Part shown: piece by piece, positions 19,048 to 28,309 of the stretch | How positions within the stretch are numbered: the first letter of the stretch is position 1 | How the letters are laid out: each line of letters begins with the position of its first letter | Assembly: GCA_022792335.1 (NCBI GenBank) | Contig: JAAWAV010000003.1 | Location: 42,752-106,751 of the forward strand | Length of the DNA: 64,000 nt | Origin: Lachnospiraceae bacterium | Lineage (GTDB): Bacteria > Bacillota > Clostridia > Lachnospirales > Lachnospiraceae | Direction of reading: 5' to 3' | Notes under the pieces: generated by a model | The model's input: only the letters and a program-made list of their open reading frames with translations | What the model was told of the DNA's origin: nothing | Databases searched by the model: none | Position numbers and translations under genes: made by a program

Positions 19048-19661
19048 ACCGGTGGTTCTATTTGGATTCCGAACTGCTCAAGTCCTTTCTTTATTGATTC
19101 ATATCCGTTTACCTGTATCGTATGGATACCGAATTTTGCCGCTGCTTCCAGATTGGCCGGAAGATCATCAAAAAATACCGCTTCCTCCGGAAGGATCCCA
19201 TACCTGGAAAGCAGCGTCTCATAAATTTCCGGCTCCGGTTTGATCCGTTTCTCCTGATAAGAAATCACCTGTCCGTCTGTATACTCCAGAAATTGAAAAA
19301 AGGGCCTGCGTTCCTCATAAAAAGTTTTTCCATAATTGGACAGAATATAAATTTTATATCCCTGTTCTTTTAACTGCTTCAGCAGTCCGGGAGCATAGGG
19401 ATACTCCTGTACCGCGATTCCTGCTCCCCCATAGATCCGGCGAATCAGCTCCTCATAGCCCGGGGCCTTTTCACAAATTTCCGCCAAAAGAGCCTCGTCC
19501 GTCTGACAGCCCCGGTCCACTTCTTTCCACATAGGACTCAGAAACAGCGTCTGCTCTACCATCTGATGTTCTTTCTTTGCAAGCTTCCAGCCCTCCAGAT
19601 AACCTCTCCAGTCAAAAGCAGCCAGTACGTTTCCGATATCAAAAATCAGAGTATGTATCAT
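19044..19661 (-). CDS. HAD-family hydrolase/phosphatase
   Basis: TLIFDIGNVLAAFDW, IYILSNYG, VFFDDLPANLEAA. Confidence 0.9.
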   Translation of the reverse strand: MIHTLIFDIGNVLAAFDWRGYLEGWKLAKKEHQMVEQTLFLSPMWKEVDRGCQTDEALLAEICEKAPGYEELIRRIYGGAGIAVQEYPYAPGLLKQLKEQGYKIYILSNYGKTFYEERRPFFQFLEYTDGQVISYQEKRIKPEPEIYETLLSRYGILPEEAVFFDDLPANLEAAAKFGIHTIQVNGYESIKKGLEQFGIQIEPPV

Positions 19662-19677
19662 AATTCCTCCTTCGCTT

Positions 19678-19718
19678 TGAAAAAGCGCCGGAACATCGAA
19701 TCTCCAGCGCTTTTTTCC
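19678..19718 (-). terminator. rho-independent terminator after purA
   Basis: Minus-strand AAAAAAGCGCTGGA...TCCGGCGCTTTTT. Confidence 0.75.
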
Positions 19719-19723
19719 TATTT

Positions 19724-21013
19724 TCAGATAAGAGGCGTTCTCTTAATGATCTCATTTCTTCCGGGGCCGTTGGACACCATGGTCACCGGGACTTCCAGCT
19801 CCCTCTCAATCTCATCAATATAGTTTCGGCAGTTTTCCGGAAGCTCCTCATAGTTTCGGATACCACGGATATCGCATTTCCATCCGGGAAGCGTCTTGTA
19901 AACCGGCTTACAGTATTCCAGCATGGAAGTCACCGGAAAATCTCTCATCACCTTTCCGTCAAATTCATAGCCGACGCAAATCGGAATCTCGTCCAGATAC
20001 CCCAGTACGTCGAGAACTGTCAGGGCGGCTTCCGTCGCCCCCTGTACCCGACAGCCGTATCGGCTGGCTACCGCGTCGAACCAGCCCACTCTTCTGGGCC
20101 GCCCTGTAGTTGCGCCATATTCTCCGCCGTCGCCGCCCCGGTCTCTGAGCTCCTGGGCTTCCTCTCCAAAAATTTCACTTACAAAGGCCCCCGCGCCCAC
20201 TGCACTGGAATATGCTTTCACAACTGTTGTAATATTTTTGATCTCATAGGGAGGAATCCCCGCGCCTATGGCGCCATAAGCCGCCAGAGTGGAGGAAGAA
20301 GTCACCATGGGATAAATGCCGTGATCCGGATCCTTCAAAGATCCAAGCTGTCCTTCCAGAAGGATACGTTTCCCCTCTTTTCTCGCCTGATAAAGATAAG
20401 CAGAGACGTCGCATGCATAAGGAGCGATCATTTCTTTATACTCCATCAAAGTCTCATAAACCTCTTCCGGCACGAGAGCCGGCTGATGATACAGGTTTAC
20501 CAGCATAATGTTCTTCAGCGTACAGACATTGTTCACTTTTTCTTTCAGCGCGCTCGGGCAGCCAAACAGCTCGCTGACCTGGAATCCAATCTTTGCATAT
20601 TTATCGGAATAAAACGGAGCGATGCCGGATTTGGTAGATCCAAAAGATTTTCCTGCCAGACGCGCCTCTTCACAGGCATCCAAAAGCATATGGTAAGGCA
20701 TCATAATCTGCGCCCGGTCAGACACAAGAATCTTCGGAGTGGGCACGCCGTTCTCTTCCAGCTCCCTGATCTCTTTTAACAGATAGGGAATGTTGAGAGC
20801 CACGCCGTTTCCGATGATGCTGGTGGTGTGGCTGTAAAAAACACCGGAAGGAAGCAGATGCAGCGCAAACTTGCCATAATTGTTGATAATGGTATGGCCC
20901 GCATTGCTGCCCCCCTGAAACCGGATAATAATATCGGATTCTTCGGCCAGCATATCCGTGATCTTGCCTTTTCCCTCATCTCCCCAGTTGGCCCCTACAA
21001 TCGCTCTTACCAT
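19724..21013 (-). CDS. purA: adenylosuccinate synthetase
   Basis: GANWGDEGKGKITDMLAE, FQGGSNAGHTI, GATTGRPRRVGWFD. Confidence 0.98.
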   Translation of the reverse strand: MVRAIVGANWGDEGKGKITDMLAEESDIIIRFQGGSNAGHTIINNYGKFALHLLPSGVFYSHTTSIIGNGVALNIPYLLKEIRELEENGVPTPKILVSDRAQIMMPYHMLLDACEEARLAGKSFGSTKSGIAPFYSDKYAKIGFQVSELFGCPSALKEKVNNVCTLKNIMLVNLYHQPALVPEEVYETLMEYKEMIAPYACDVSAYLYQARKEGKRILLEGQLGSLKDPDHGIYPMVTSSSTLAAYGAIGAGIPPYEIKNITTVVKAYSSAVGAGAFVSEIFGEEAQELRDRGGDGGEYGATTGRPRRVGWFDAVASRYGCRVQGATEAALTVLDVLGYLDEIPICVGYEFDGKVMRDFPVTSMLEYCKPVYKTLPGWKCDIRGIRNYEELPENCRNYIDEIERELEVPVTMVSNGPGRNEIIKRTPLI

Positions 21014-21031
21014 TGTCTTTTCCTCCTAAAA

Positions 21032-22465
21032 TTATACGTTTATTTCCGCCTTGATTCCAAGAAGCTCTCTGTTTTCCTCAAGGATTGGCCGGATAACCTC
21101 TGCAAGGAACTCCTCCACCTGTTCAGGCGCCCGCCCCACATATCCGGCCGGTTCCATGGTCTTTTTCAGTTCCTCAAGGCTCATATTGAAAGCAGGATCG
21201 GCAGCAATCAGTTCCAGAAGATTGTTCTCCAGACCATTTACCTTCACATTCCGACCTGCCTCCATGGATAGCGTACGGATCTTTTCATGAAGCTCCTGCC
21301 TGTCTCCGCCGGCTTTTACCGCATCCATCATAATATTTTCCGTGGCCATAAAGGGAAGTTCTGACTTAAGCCGTTTCTCAATCACTTTCGGATATACGAC
21401 CAGACCATCCACCACGTTCAGATATAAATCCAGGATCCCGTCTACTGCCAGGAATCCTTCCGGAACGCTGAGACGTTTATTGGCCGAATCGTCCAACGTC
21501 CGCTCGAACCACTGAGTCGAAGCCACCAGCATAGGGTTCATGGCGTCGGCCATCACATAATTTGCCAGAGACGCCATCCGCTCGCTGCGCATGGGGTTCC
21601 GTTTATAAGCCATGGCCGAGGATCCAATCTGGCTTTTTTCAAAAGGTTCCTCTACCTCTTTCAGATGCTGAAGCAATCGGATGTCGTTGGAAAACTTGTG
21701 GGCGCTCTGAGCGATTCCCGCCAGGACATTTAATACACGGCTGTCAACTTTTCTGGAATAGGTCTGACCAGACACAGCATAGCAGCCGTCGAATCCTATT
21801 TTCTCCGCAATCTTTTTATCTACCAGCTTAACCTTCTCATGATCTCCGTCAAAAAGCTCCAGAAAACTGGCCTGTGTCCCTGTGGTTCCCTTGGATCCAA
21901 GAAGCTTCATGGTTCCAAGCACGTAGTCGACATCCTCCAGATCCAAAGTCAGATCCTGTAACCACAGCGTCGCCCGCTTTCCCACAGTCGTAGGCTGAGC
22001 CGGCTGAAAATGAGTGAAAGCCAGAGTCGGCTGAGCCTTATATTGATCCGCAAAAGAAGCCAGCTCATGGATCACATTGATCAGCTTTTTACGTACCAGA
22101 CGGAGCGCTTCCGTCATAATAATAATGTCCGTATTGTCTCCCACATAGCAGGAAGTCGCTCCCAGATGGATAATCCCCCGCGCATTCGGACACTGGACTC
22201 CGTACGCGTATACATGGGACATGACATCGTGACGCACTTCTTTCTCCCGCTGCTTCGCCACCTCATAGTTGATATCATCCTGGTGGGCTTTCAGCTCTTC
22301 AATCTGCTCTCTGGTAATCGGGAGTCCCAGCTCATGTTCTGCCTCCGCAAGGGCGATCCACAGCCTCCTCCAGGTCCGGAACTTCTTATCCGGTGAAAAA
22401 ATGTACTGCATTTCCCTGCTGGCGTAACGTTCTGACAAAGGGCTCTGGTATCTGTCGTATAACAT
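21032..22465 (-). CDS. purB: adenylosuccinate lyase
   Basis: LTFTHFQPAQPTTVGKRA-like signature, QIGSSAMAYKRNPMRSERMASLA; likely start MLYDRYQSPL at 22465. Confidence 0.97.
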   Translation of the reverse strand: MLYDRYQSPLSERYASREMQYIFSPDKKFRTWRRLWIALAEAEHELGLPITREQIEELKAHQDDINYEVAKQREKEVRHDVMSHVYAYGVQCPNARGIIHLGATSCYVGDNTDIIIMTEALRLVRKKLINVIHELASFADQYKAQPTLAFTHFQPAQPTTVGKRATLWLQDLTLDLEDVDYVLGTMKLLGSKGTTGTQASFLELFDGDHEKVKLVDKKIAEKIGFDGCYAVSGQTYSRKVDSRVLNVLAGIAQSAHKFSNDIRLLQHLKEVEEPFEKSQIGSSAMAYKRNPMRSERMASLANYVMADAMNPMLVASTQWFERTLDDSANKRLSVPEGFLAVDGILDLYLNVVDGLVVYPKVIEKRLKSELPFMATENIMMDAVKAGGDRQELHEKIRTLSMEAGRNVKVNGLENNLLELIAADPAFNMSLEELKKTMEPAGYVGRAPEQVEEFLAEVIRPILEENRELLGIKAEINV

Positions 22466-22526
22466 AGCAACTGATTTCCTTTCCAAATCACACTGGCTGC
22501 GGTATCCTTGGCCGCATACCGTCCGT

Positions 22527-23993
22527 TTATTTTGTATATTCTCCGCGAATGTCCTTTGACGGAGGCGGCGTCGGATAATCTCCACTAAAACAGCCTGTAC
22601 AGACCGGAAGTCCTCCCACCATCTGGGAAAGACGTTCTATCTCCAGATAACCCAGGCTGTCCGCCGAAAGCTCCGCCTTTATTTCTTCTATTGTTCTGCC
22701 AGGAGCAATAAGTTGCTCCTCCGAAGGAATGTCCGTTCCAAAATAGCAGGAGTGAAGAAAAGGCGGGGCAGAAATTCGCACATGAACCTCCCTTGCCCCG
22801 GCAACCCGGAGCATCCGGACAATCCGGGCGCAGGTTGTCCCCCGAACAATCGAATCGTCTACCATTATCACCCGCTTTCCCGCCACGGCTTCCTTTAATA
22901 CATTCAGTTTTACCTGGACGCCGGATTCCCGACTTTTCTGACCAGGCTTTATAAAAGTCCGACCTACATAACTGTTTTTCACGAAGGCTGTCCCATAGGG
23001 AATGCCGGACTCCTGAGCGTACCCTTGGGCCGCCACATTCCCGGACTCTGGCACGCCGACCACCAGGTCCGCTTCCACCGGATGGTCCTTCGCCAGAAAA
23101 CGGCCGGCGGCCAGCCTGGCATGATATACGCTGACGCCGTCGATTTTTGTATCCGGTCTTGCAAAATAAATATATTCAAACACGCATCTGGACTCTTGCT
23201 CCCGCGGCAAACATAGGCTTGTATCCGATTGGATTCCTTTTTTTGTCATACATACAATCTCGCCAGGTCGCACATCCCGGACAAATTCCGCTCCCACCGT
23301 GTCCAGCGCGCAGGATTCAGAAGCCAGAAACCAGGCGTTTCCCCGCCTGCCGATACAGAGCGGCCGGAAGCCGAAAGGATCTCTGGCGCCAATCAGTTTT
23401 CTCGGACTCATAATCACCAAAGAATAAGCCCCTCTGATTTTTTTCATGGCCAGTTTCACTGCTTCCTCCACGGAACTGCAGCGCACTCTCGCTCTGGCAA
23501 TGTGATAAGCCATCACCTCGGAATCAATGGTGGTCTGAAAAATCGCCCCGTCATATTCCAACTCCCTTTTAAGCTGCGGCGCATTCACCAGGTTCCCGTT
23601 GTGAGCCAAAGCTAACGTACCCTTCACGTAATTTAATACCAGCGGCTGAGCGTTTTCTCTGGTACTGGCCCCTACCGTAGAATAACGAACATGGCCGACT
23701 CCAAGGTTTCCATGACCGAGAGCCGCAAGATGATCGGACGTAAAAACTTCATTTACCAACCCCATCTCCCTTCGGACCTTTACCTGTCCTTTCGGCCCCT
23801 CCGTATCACTGACTGCAATCCCGCAGCTTTCCTGTCCTCTGTGTTGGAGAGCCAGAAGGCCATAATAAACAGTATGCGCCACATCGCCTCCATCCGCATC
23901 ATAAACGCCGAACACTCCACATTCTTCATGGAGCTTCTCTGTCCCGCTCTGCTTCTTTGCTTTCTCCAACAGCTGTTTTTCCATAAATGTCAT
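22527..23993 (-). CDS. purF: amidophosphoribosyltransferase
   Basis: EECGVFGVYD N-terminal glutaminase, VMVDDSIVRGTT PRPP motif; likely start MTFMEKQLLEKA near 23993. Confidence 0.97.
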   Translation of the reverse strand: MTFMEKQLLEKAKKQSGTEKLHEECGVFGVYDADGGDVAHTVYYGLLALQHRGQESCGIAVSDTEGPKGQVKVRREMGLVNEVFTSDHLAALGHGNLGVGHVRYSTVGASTRENAQPLVLNYVKGTLALAHNGNLVNAPQLKRELEYDGAIFQTTIDSEVMAYHIARARVRCSSVEEAVKLAMKKIRGAYSLVIMSPRKLIGARDPFGFRPLCIGRRGNAWFLASESCALDTVGAEFVRDVRPGEIVCMTKKGIQSDTSLCLPREQESRCVFEYIYFARPDTKIDGVSVYHARLAAGRFLAKDHPVEADLVVGVPESGNVAAQGYAQESGIPYGTAFVKNSYVGRTFIKPGQKSRESGVQVKLNVLKEAVAGKRVIMVDDSIVRGTTCARIVRMLRVAGAREVHVRISAPPFLHSCYFGTDIPSEEQLIAPGRTIEEIKAELSADSLGYLEIERLSQMVGGLPVCTGCFSGDYPTPPPSKDIRGEYTK

Positions 23994-24116
23994 CCTCTTC
24001 TTAAAGTCAATCGTTTCCTGTCTCTTAGGTCGGCCTGCCAAAATCTGTTGAAATACGAGTAAATTATAATATAACGCTATGGATAACGCAACTGCAAAAT
24101 GTACAAAAACGTAAAA

Positions 24117-24143
24117 AGAATCCCACACTGCAGGATTCTTTTC
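24117..24143 (-). terminator. rho-independent terminator after the 24.2 kb lipoprotein gene
   Basis: Minus-strand AAAAGAATCCTGCAGTGTGGGATTCTTTTT. Confidence 0.75.
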
Positions 24144-24155
24144 CGTTTCTTTCTG

Positions 24156-24524
24156 TTATTCCGTCGCGTCCTCAAAGCCGCGGCTTAAGTCAGTTCCCAT
24201 ATCATCAACTGCTTTGCTGACATCGTCGCCCACATCATCCAGCACTCCGCCGGTTCCGTCTGTTCCTGTCTCTTTGCTCTCCGTTCCATTCATTCCGGCT
24301 CCGGTGGTAGCGTTTGTACTGCTGTCGCTTCCATTTGTCTCAGCGCCCGTCTGGCCGTTGTTCTTATCTGTGGTCCCGCCGTTTTCGCTGCTTGCGGACT
24401 CATGGGTTTCTGCTCCGTTGCTGGTTCCTTTGTCGTCCTTTTTTCCATCGCCGCAGCCGGCAAGGCACAGACAGGCCGTCAGCAAAAGAACTGCCAAAGC
24501 AGCCACAAAATGTTTTGTTTTCAT
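24156..24524 (-). CDS. small low-complexity putative lipoprotein
   Basis: Signal/lipobox VLLLTACLCLAGCGDGKK then a T/G/E/N-rich low-complexity region. Confidence 0.7.
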   Translation of the reverse strand: MKTKHFVAALAVLLLTACLCLAGCGDGKKDDKGTSNGAETHESASSENGGTTDKNNGQTGAETNGSDSSTNATTGAGMNGTESKETGTDGTGGVLDDVGDDVSKAVDDMGTDLSRGFEDATE

Positions 24525-24654
24525 CGCTTTCTCTCCTTCTTACACAAATTGTACTGCCAGAAAGCAGCATCGCTGCTTCCTGCAGTTTCTACCTATAATA
24601 TGTGCAGAAAAAGTGAAAACTAATTTACCATTTTATTCCAAAAAAACGTTTCTC

Positions 24655-25428
24655 CTACACCGTTTGGGTCCTTCCGTCTATGACATGGCTCATATCATAG
24701 AGACCCGCCGGTTTTCCTGCCAAAAATTTGGCCGCCTCTATGGCGCCTTTGGCAAATACGGCCTTGGAATAAGCCGTATGCTTAAATTCGACGACTTCGT
24801 CTGTTCCCGCAAAAATCACTTCATGCTCTCCGACAATGTTTCCCCCCCGGACGGCGCTGATACCAATCTCCGTTTTCGGCCGTTTCACCCGCTCCCCGGA
24901 ACGGTCATATTTGTAAGAGTACGCATGATCGAGGGCCTCGTTCATAGAATCGGCCAAGGCCAGGGCCGTACCACTGGGGGCATCTACCTTCTGGTTATGA
25001 TGACGCTCCACAATTTCCATGTCAAAGCCGGCCGGAGACAGCGTCTGAGCCGCCTCCTTCAAAAGCTTCAGAAGCATATTGATACCTAAAGACATATTCG
25101 CCGATTTAAGCACTGCCACCGAGGCCGAAGCTTCCCTCACCCTCTTTATCTGCTCCTCGGAAAGCCCTGTTGTACAGATCACCACCGGAATCTGCTTTTT
25201 CACACTGTAAGCCAGCAGACCGTCTATCGCTTTCGCCGAACAGAAATCAATGATCACGTCCGCCTCCACGTCACACTCCTCCAGGGATGTAAATACCGGG
25301 TACGCATTCTTTTTGTCATCTGACAGGTCGATCCCCGCCACAATCTCAAGCTCTTCGTCTCCGGCCGCCAGCCCGGTAATCACCTGTCCCATATGGCCGT
25401 TGCAGCCGTGCATCATTGCCCGTATCAT
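24655..25428 (-). CDS. dapB: 4-hydroxy-tetrahydrodipicolinate reductase
   Basis: MIRAMMHGCNGHMGQVI, EIVERHHNQKVDAPSGTAL; start M at about 25428. Confidence 0.97.
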   Translation of the reverse strand: MIRAMMHGCNGHMGQVITGLAAGDEELEIVAGIDLSDDKKNAYPVFTSLEECDVEADVIIDFCSAKAIDGLLAYSVKKQIPVVICTTGLSEEQIKRVREASASVAVLKSANMSLGINMLLKLLKEAAQTLSPAGFDMEIVERHHNQKVDAPSGTALALADSMNEALDHAYSYKYDRSGERVKRPKTEIGISAVRGGNIVGEHEVIFAGTDEVVEFKHTAYSKAVFAKGAIEAAKFLAGKPAGLYDMSHVIDGRTQTV

Positions 25429-25551
25429 ACCACTAAACCTCCTGTATCTCTTCCTCATTTTTCTATACAAACCGCTCCCAGACGATTCTTCACTGGTTTC
25501 AGACGATTCTCCATTGATTTCACACGTTTCTATCTTGGTTTCGGAATATTC

Positions 25552-26442
25552 CTATACCAGTTTCAGACCGTAATCCACCATGGCCTCCTTTAACCGCTCC
25601 ACATTCTGGGGCTCCATGGGAGACAACGGTCCACGAAGCGGTCCGCACTCCTTCCCCATTAGATTCATGGCCGTCTTAACCGGAATGGGATTGACCTCAC
25701 AAAACAGTGCATCAATCAGCGGAACCGCCTCAAGCTGCAGCCTTCTGCTCTCCGCCACGTCCCCATTCAGATAAGTCATCACCATATCGTGGGTCTGCTT
25801 CGGCGCCACATTGGAAAGCACAGAAATCACACCCAGCCCTCCAAGGGAAAGAATCGGCACCACCTGATCGTCGTTTCCAGAATAAATATCCATACATCCG
25901 TCTGCAAGCTGCGCAAGCTTTGCAATCTGGGAAATATTTCCACAAGCTTCCTTGATTCCCACAATATTGGGAACATGTTTTGCCAGATAAACCGCCGTCT
26001 CCGGAAGAATGTTACAACCAGTACGGCTGGGTACGTTGTACAGAATAATAGGAATCTTCACCGCCTCTGCCACTGCCGTAAAATGGGCGATCAGTCCTTT
26101 TTGCGTCGCCTTATTGTAATAAGGCGTCACCTGCAAAAGTGCGTCTGCCCCCATCTTTTCCGCCTCTACGGAAAGATAAACTGCGGTCTCCGTACTGTTG
26201 GAGCCTGTACCGGCGACGACAGGAATCCGTCCTTTTACCACCTTTACTGCGTGGCCAATCACATTCAAATGCTCCTCATGGCTTAACGTAGAAGCTTCCC
26301 CTGTTGTACCACAAATAATAATACTGTCTGTCCCTGCTGCAATCTGTTCTTCCAAAAGCTCCGTCAACTTATCGTAATTTACCGTTCCATCCTCAAAAAA
26401 CGGAGTGACAATTGCCACGCCTGCGCCTTTAAATACTGCCAT
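25552..26442 (-). CDS. dapA: 4-hydroxy-tetrahydrodipicolinate synthase
   Basis: [44 protein letters not shown]. True start MAVFKGAG at 26442; the ORF-track extension runs into the leader RNA. Confidence 0.97.
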   Translation of the reverse strand: MAVFKGAGVAIVTPFFEDGTVNYDKLTELLEEQIAAGTDSIIICGTTGEASTLSHEEHLNVIGHAVKVVKGRIPVVAGTGSNSTETAVYLSVEAEKMGADALLQVTPYYNKATQKGLIAHFTAVAEAVKIPIILYNVPSRTGCNILPETAVYLAKHVPNIVGIKEACGNISQIAKLAQLADGCMDIYSGNDDQVVPILSLGGLGVISVLSNVAPKQTHDMVMTYLNGDVAESRRLQLEAVPLIDALFCEVNPIPVKTAMNLMGKECGPLRGPLSPMEPQNVERLKEAMVDYGLKLV

Positions 26443-26466
26443 TGTTTTCTCCTCCTTCATAAAAAT

Positions 26467-26488
26467 AGAGCTGACGGGAGCCAGCTCT
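26467..26488 (-). terminator. terminator hairpin of the lysine riboswitch expression platform
   Basis: RNA AGAGCUGGCUCCCGUCAGCUCU followed by AUUUUUAU, directly upstream of the dapA RBS. Confidence 0.8.
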
Positions 26489-26539
26489 TTGAAATCGATA
26501 ACGGCACTGAAACACTCTACACGTACCGAATCATCCTCT

Positions 26540-26704
26540 AAGTAGCGCTCCATCCTGTCGGATGACAGTCATATGATTCTTCACCATATGCCCAGGAACT
26601 CCTATCCAGGCTATTTGTTCCTTCGGCGTTTTCCCCTTTCCTCCGACCTCTTCTGTGCCTGTACACATCAGCCGGAATACTGATGAAAAACGCAACCTCT
26701 ACAT
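26540..26704 (-). ncRNA. lysine riboswitch (L-box) upstream of dapA
   Basis: RNA GUAGAGGUUGCG...GUCGGAGGAAAGGGGAAAACGCCGAAGGAACAAAUAGCCUGGAUAGGAGUUCCUGGGC...GACUGUCAUCC...GCGCUAC; conserved AGAGGU, GGAGGAAAGG, GCCGAAGG and ACUGUCA elements. Confidence 0.9.
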
Positions 26705-26831
26705 TGGTTATTCAATTCTTTCGGACATCATAGCACGATTATTTCGTGTTGTCAACTGTCCATTTGCTCAAATTTCTGTATTGTCGGTTCTTAAAACCAT
26801 GACAGAAAAGCCCCTATTATTTAGTAGGTAA

Positions 26832-27341
26832 TCAGCCAAGGTTCTCTCCGTTTCCTTTCACCTCCAGGGAATCAATTCGTGAAATCTGATCCACATAGGG
26901 AGACAGCTCCTCCGGAAACACGATTCCCGTCATAATAACATCCACATCCTCTGCTCTGACTTCCAAAAGTTTTACGATATCTGCAGCCTCGATGATTCCA
27001 CAATCCACCAGCCCTAAAATTTCGTCCAGTATCAGGATATCGCAGCCTCTGGTAGAAAGCACTTTCTTTGCAAAATTTACGCCATTTTGCATATTTGCCG
27101 CTTCTTCCTGCCGCTCTTCTTTGCTCAAGTCACAGTAATGCTTCTCTGATTTCTCGAAGGAAAACACTTTAATCTCCGGCTCCAGACGCCTGCTGATCTC
27201 GCTCTCCTCATTTTTCCCCTTCAGGAACTGGATGATGACAATGTTCTTGTTGCGTCCAACCGCTTTCACTGCAAGCCCTATGGCGCAGGCGCTTTTTCCA
27301 CGGCCCTCTCCGCAAAGTACCTGAACAATTCCTTTTCTCAT
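26832..27341 (-). CDS. cob(I)yrinic acid a,c-diamide adenosyltransferase family (BtuR/CobO)
   Basis: IVQVLCGEGRGKSACAIGLAVKAVG P-loop, IIQFLKG, DILILDEILGLVD. Confidence 0.87.
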   Translation of the reverse strand: MRKGIVQVLCGEGRGKSACAIGLAVKAVGRNKNIVIIQFLKGKNEESEISRRLEPEIKVFSFEKSEKHYCDLSKEERQEEAANMQNGVNFAKKVLSTRGCDILILDEILGLVDCGIIEAADIVKLLEVRAEDVDVIMTGIVFPEELSPYVDQISRIDSLEVKGNGENLG

Positions 27342-27436
27342 GGCCGTCCTCCAGATTCTACCATCGTATTTTCTGCTATTTTACCACTGTTTCCCCGATA
27401 TTGCAACTTCTATTCCGTCGTCCCCTGTCAGGGCCT

Positions 27437-28081
27437 TTATTCCATCCACTCTAATTTACTCACAGAAACTTCATAAGCAACTCTCTTTTCACTTTCTGTC
27501 TCGCTCAGACGCTTCACATATTCCCGGCTCTGTACCCGGCCCCAGACGCAGATTCGGCTTCCCACTTCAAAGCCAGAGGCGTATCTGGCATTCCTACCCC
27601 AGGCAATACACGGAATATAGTCCGACTTCCCATAGGGGCGGTTCACCGCCACTAAAAGATCCGCAATTTCTCTCCCCAGAGGAGTTTTCCTATAGATGGG
27701 CGCCTTGCATATGTATCCGTCTAGAAAAATCTGATTGGTTTTTGTGTAATCCCCAAATTCTTCCACAAAAGCAATCTCTCTCACAAATACGGACAAAACC
27801 AACCTGTTTTTTGTCCCTTCATGGCGGTTATAGGAGCGGAACTGTCCGGACGCTTCTACCAGCATTCCCGTATAATCGCCTGTAATATCAATCAGTCTTT
27901 CTGAAATAAGAAGTGGAATAATATCCGTCTGTTCGCTGAGACGGTTAATAGAAATATCCATTAAATAAAATCCTTCTCCAAACACCTCATGACTGAAGGT
28001 AAAACCTGATATGATTTCCCCGATCACTGTGACCTTGTTGTTTTCCATGATTTTCTCTGACATTCGTATTTCTCCTTTCAC
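27437..28081 (-). CDS. single-stranded DNA-binding-like protein, probable two OB-fold segments
   Basis: NKVTVIGEIISGFTFSHEV...; C-terminal FLDGYICKAPIYRKTPLGREIADLLVAVNRPYGKSDYIPCIAWGRNA. Confidence 0.8.
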   Translation of the reverse strand: MKGEIRMSEKIMENNKVTVIGEIISGFTFSHEVFGEGFYLMDISINRLSEQTDIIPLLISERLIDITGDYTGMLVEASGQFRSYNRHEGTKNRLVLSVFVREIAFVEEFGDYTKTNQIFLDGYICKAPIYRKTPLGREIADLLVAVNRPYGKSDYIPCIAWGRNARYASGFEVGSRICVWGRVQSREYVKRLSETESEKRVAYEVSVSKLEWME

Positions 28082-28309
28082 TTGTGCTTCGTCCTTCTGA
28101 CTGCCATTTTAAGGCTAATACTATGTGTATTCATCCTCTGTCGGTTTTATACATAATTTTTTAAATTTTTCTTCATTTACTTTTATTCCGGTGTATACTA
28201 CAATATATAGAATAACATATTTGGAGGAATTTAAGGAGCGTTTTTGCCTGCAGTCGTTCTGAAATTATCTCCTGAAAATTTGAATTTCTTTGAAAGGCAG
28301 TTCCGTAAT

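Noticed and set aside
24214-25089. 291-aa plus-strand ORF
   Set aside because: Antisense to the low-complexity lipoprotein and dapB.
26443-26553. N-terminal extension of DapA in the ORF track
   Set aside because: Runs through the riboswitch terminator and RBS; the true start is MAVFKGAG at 26442.
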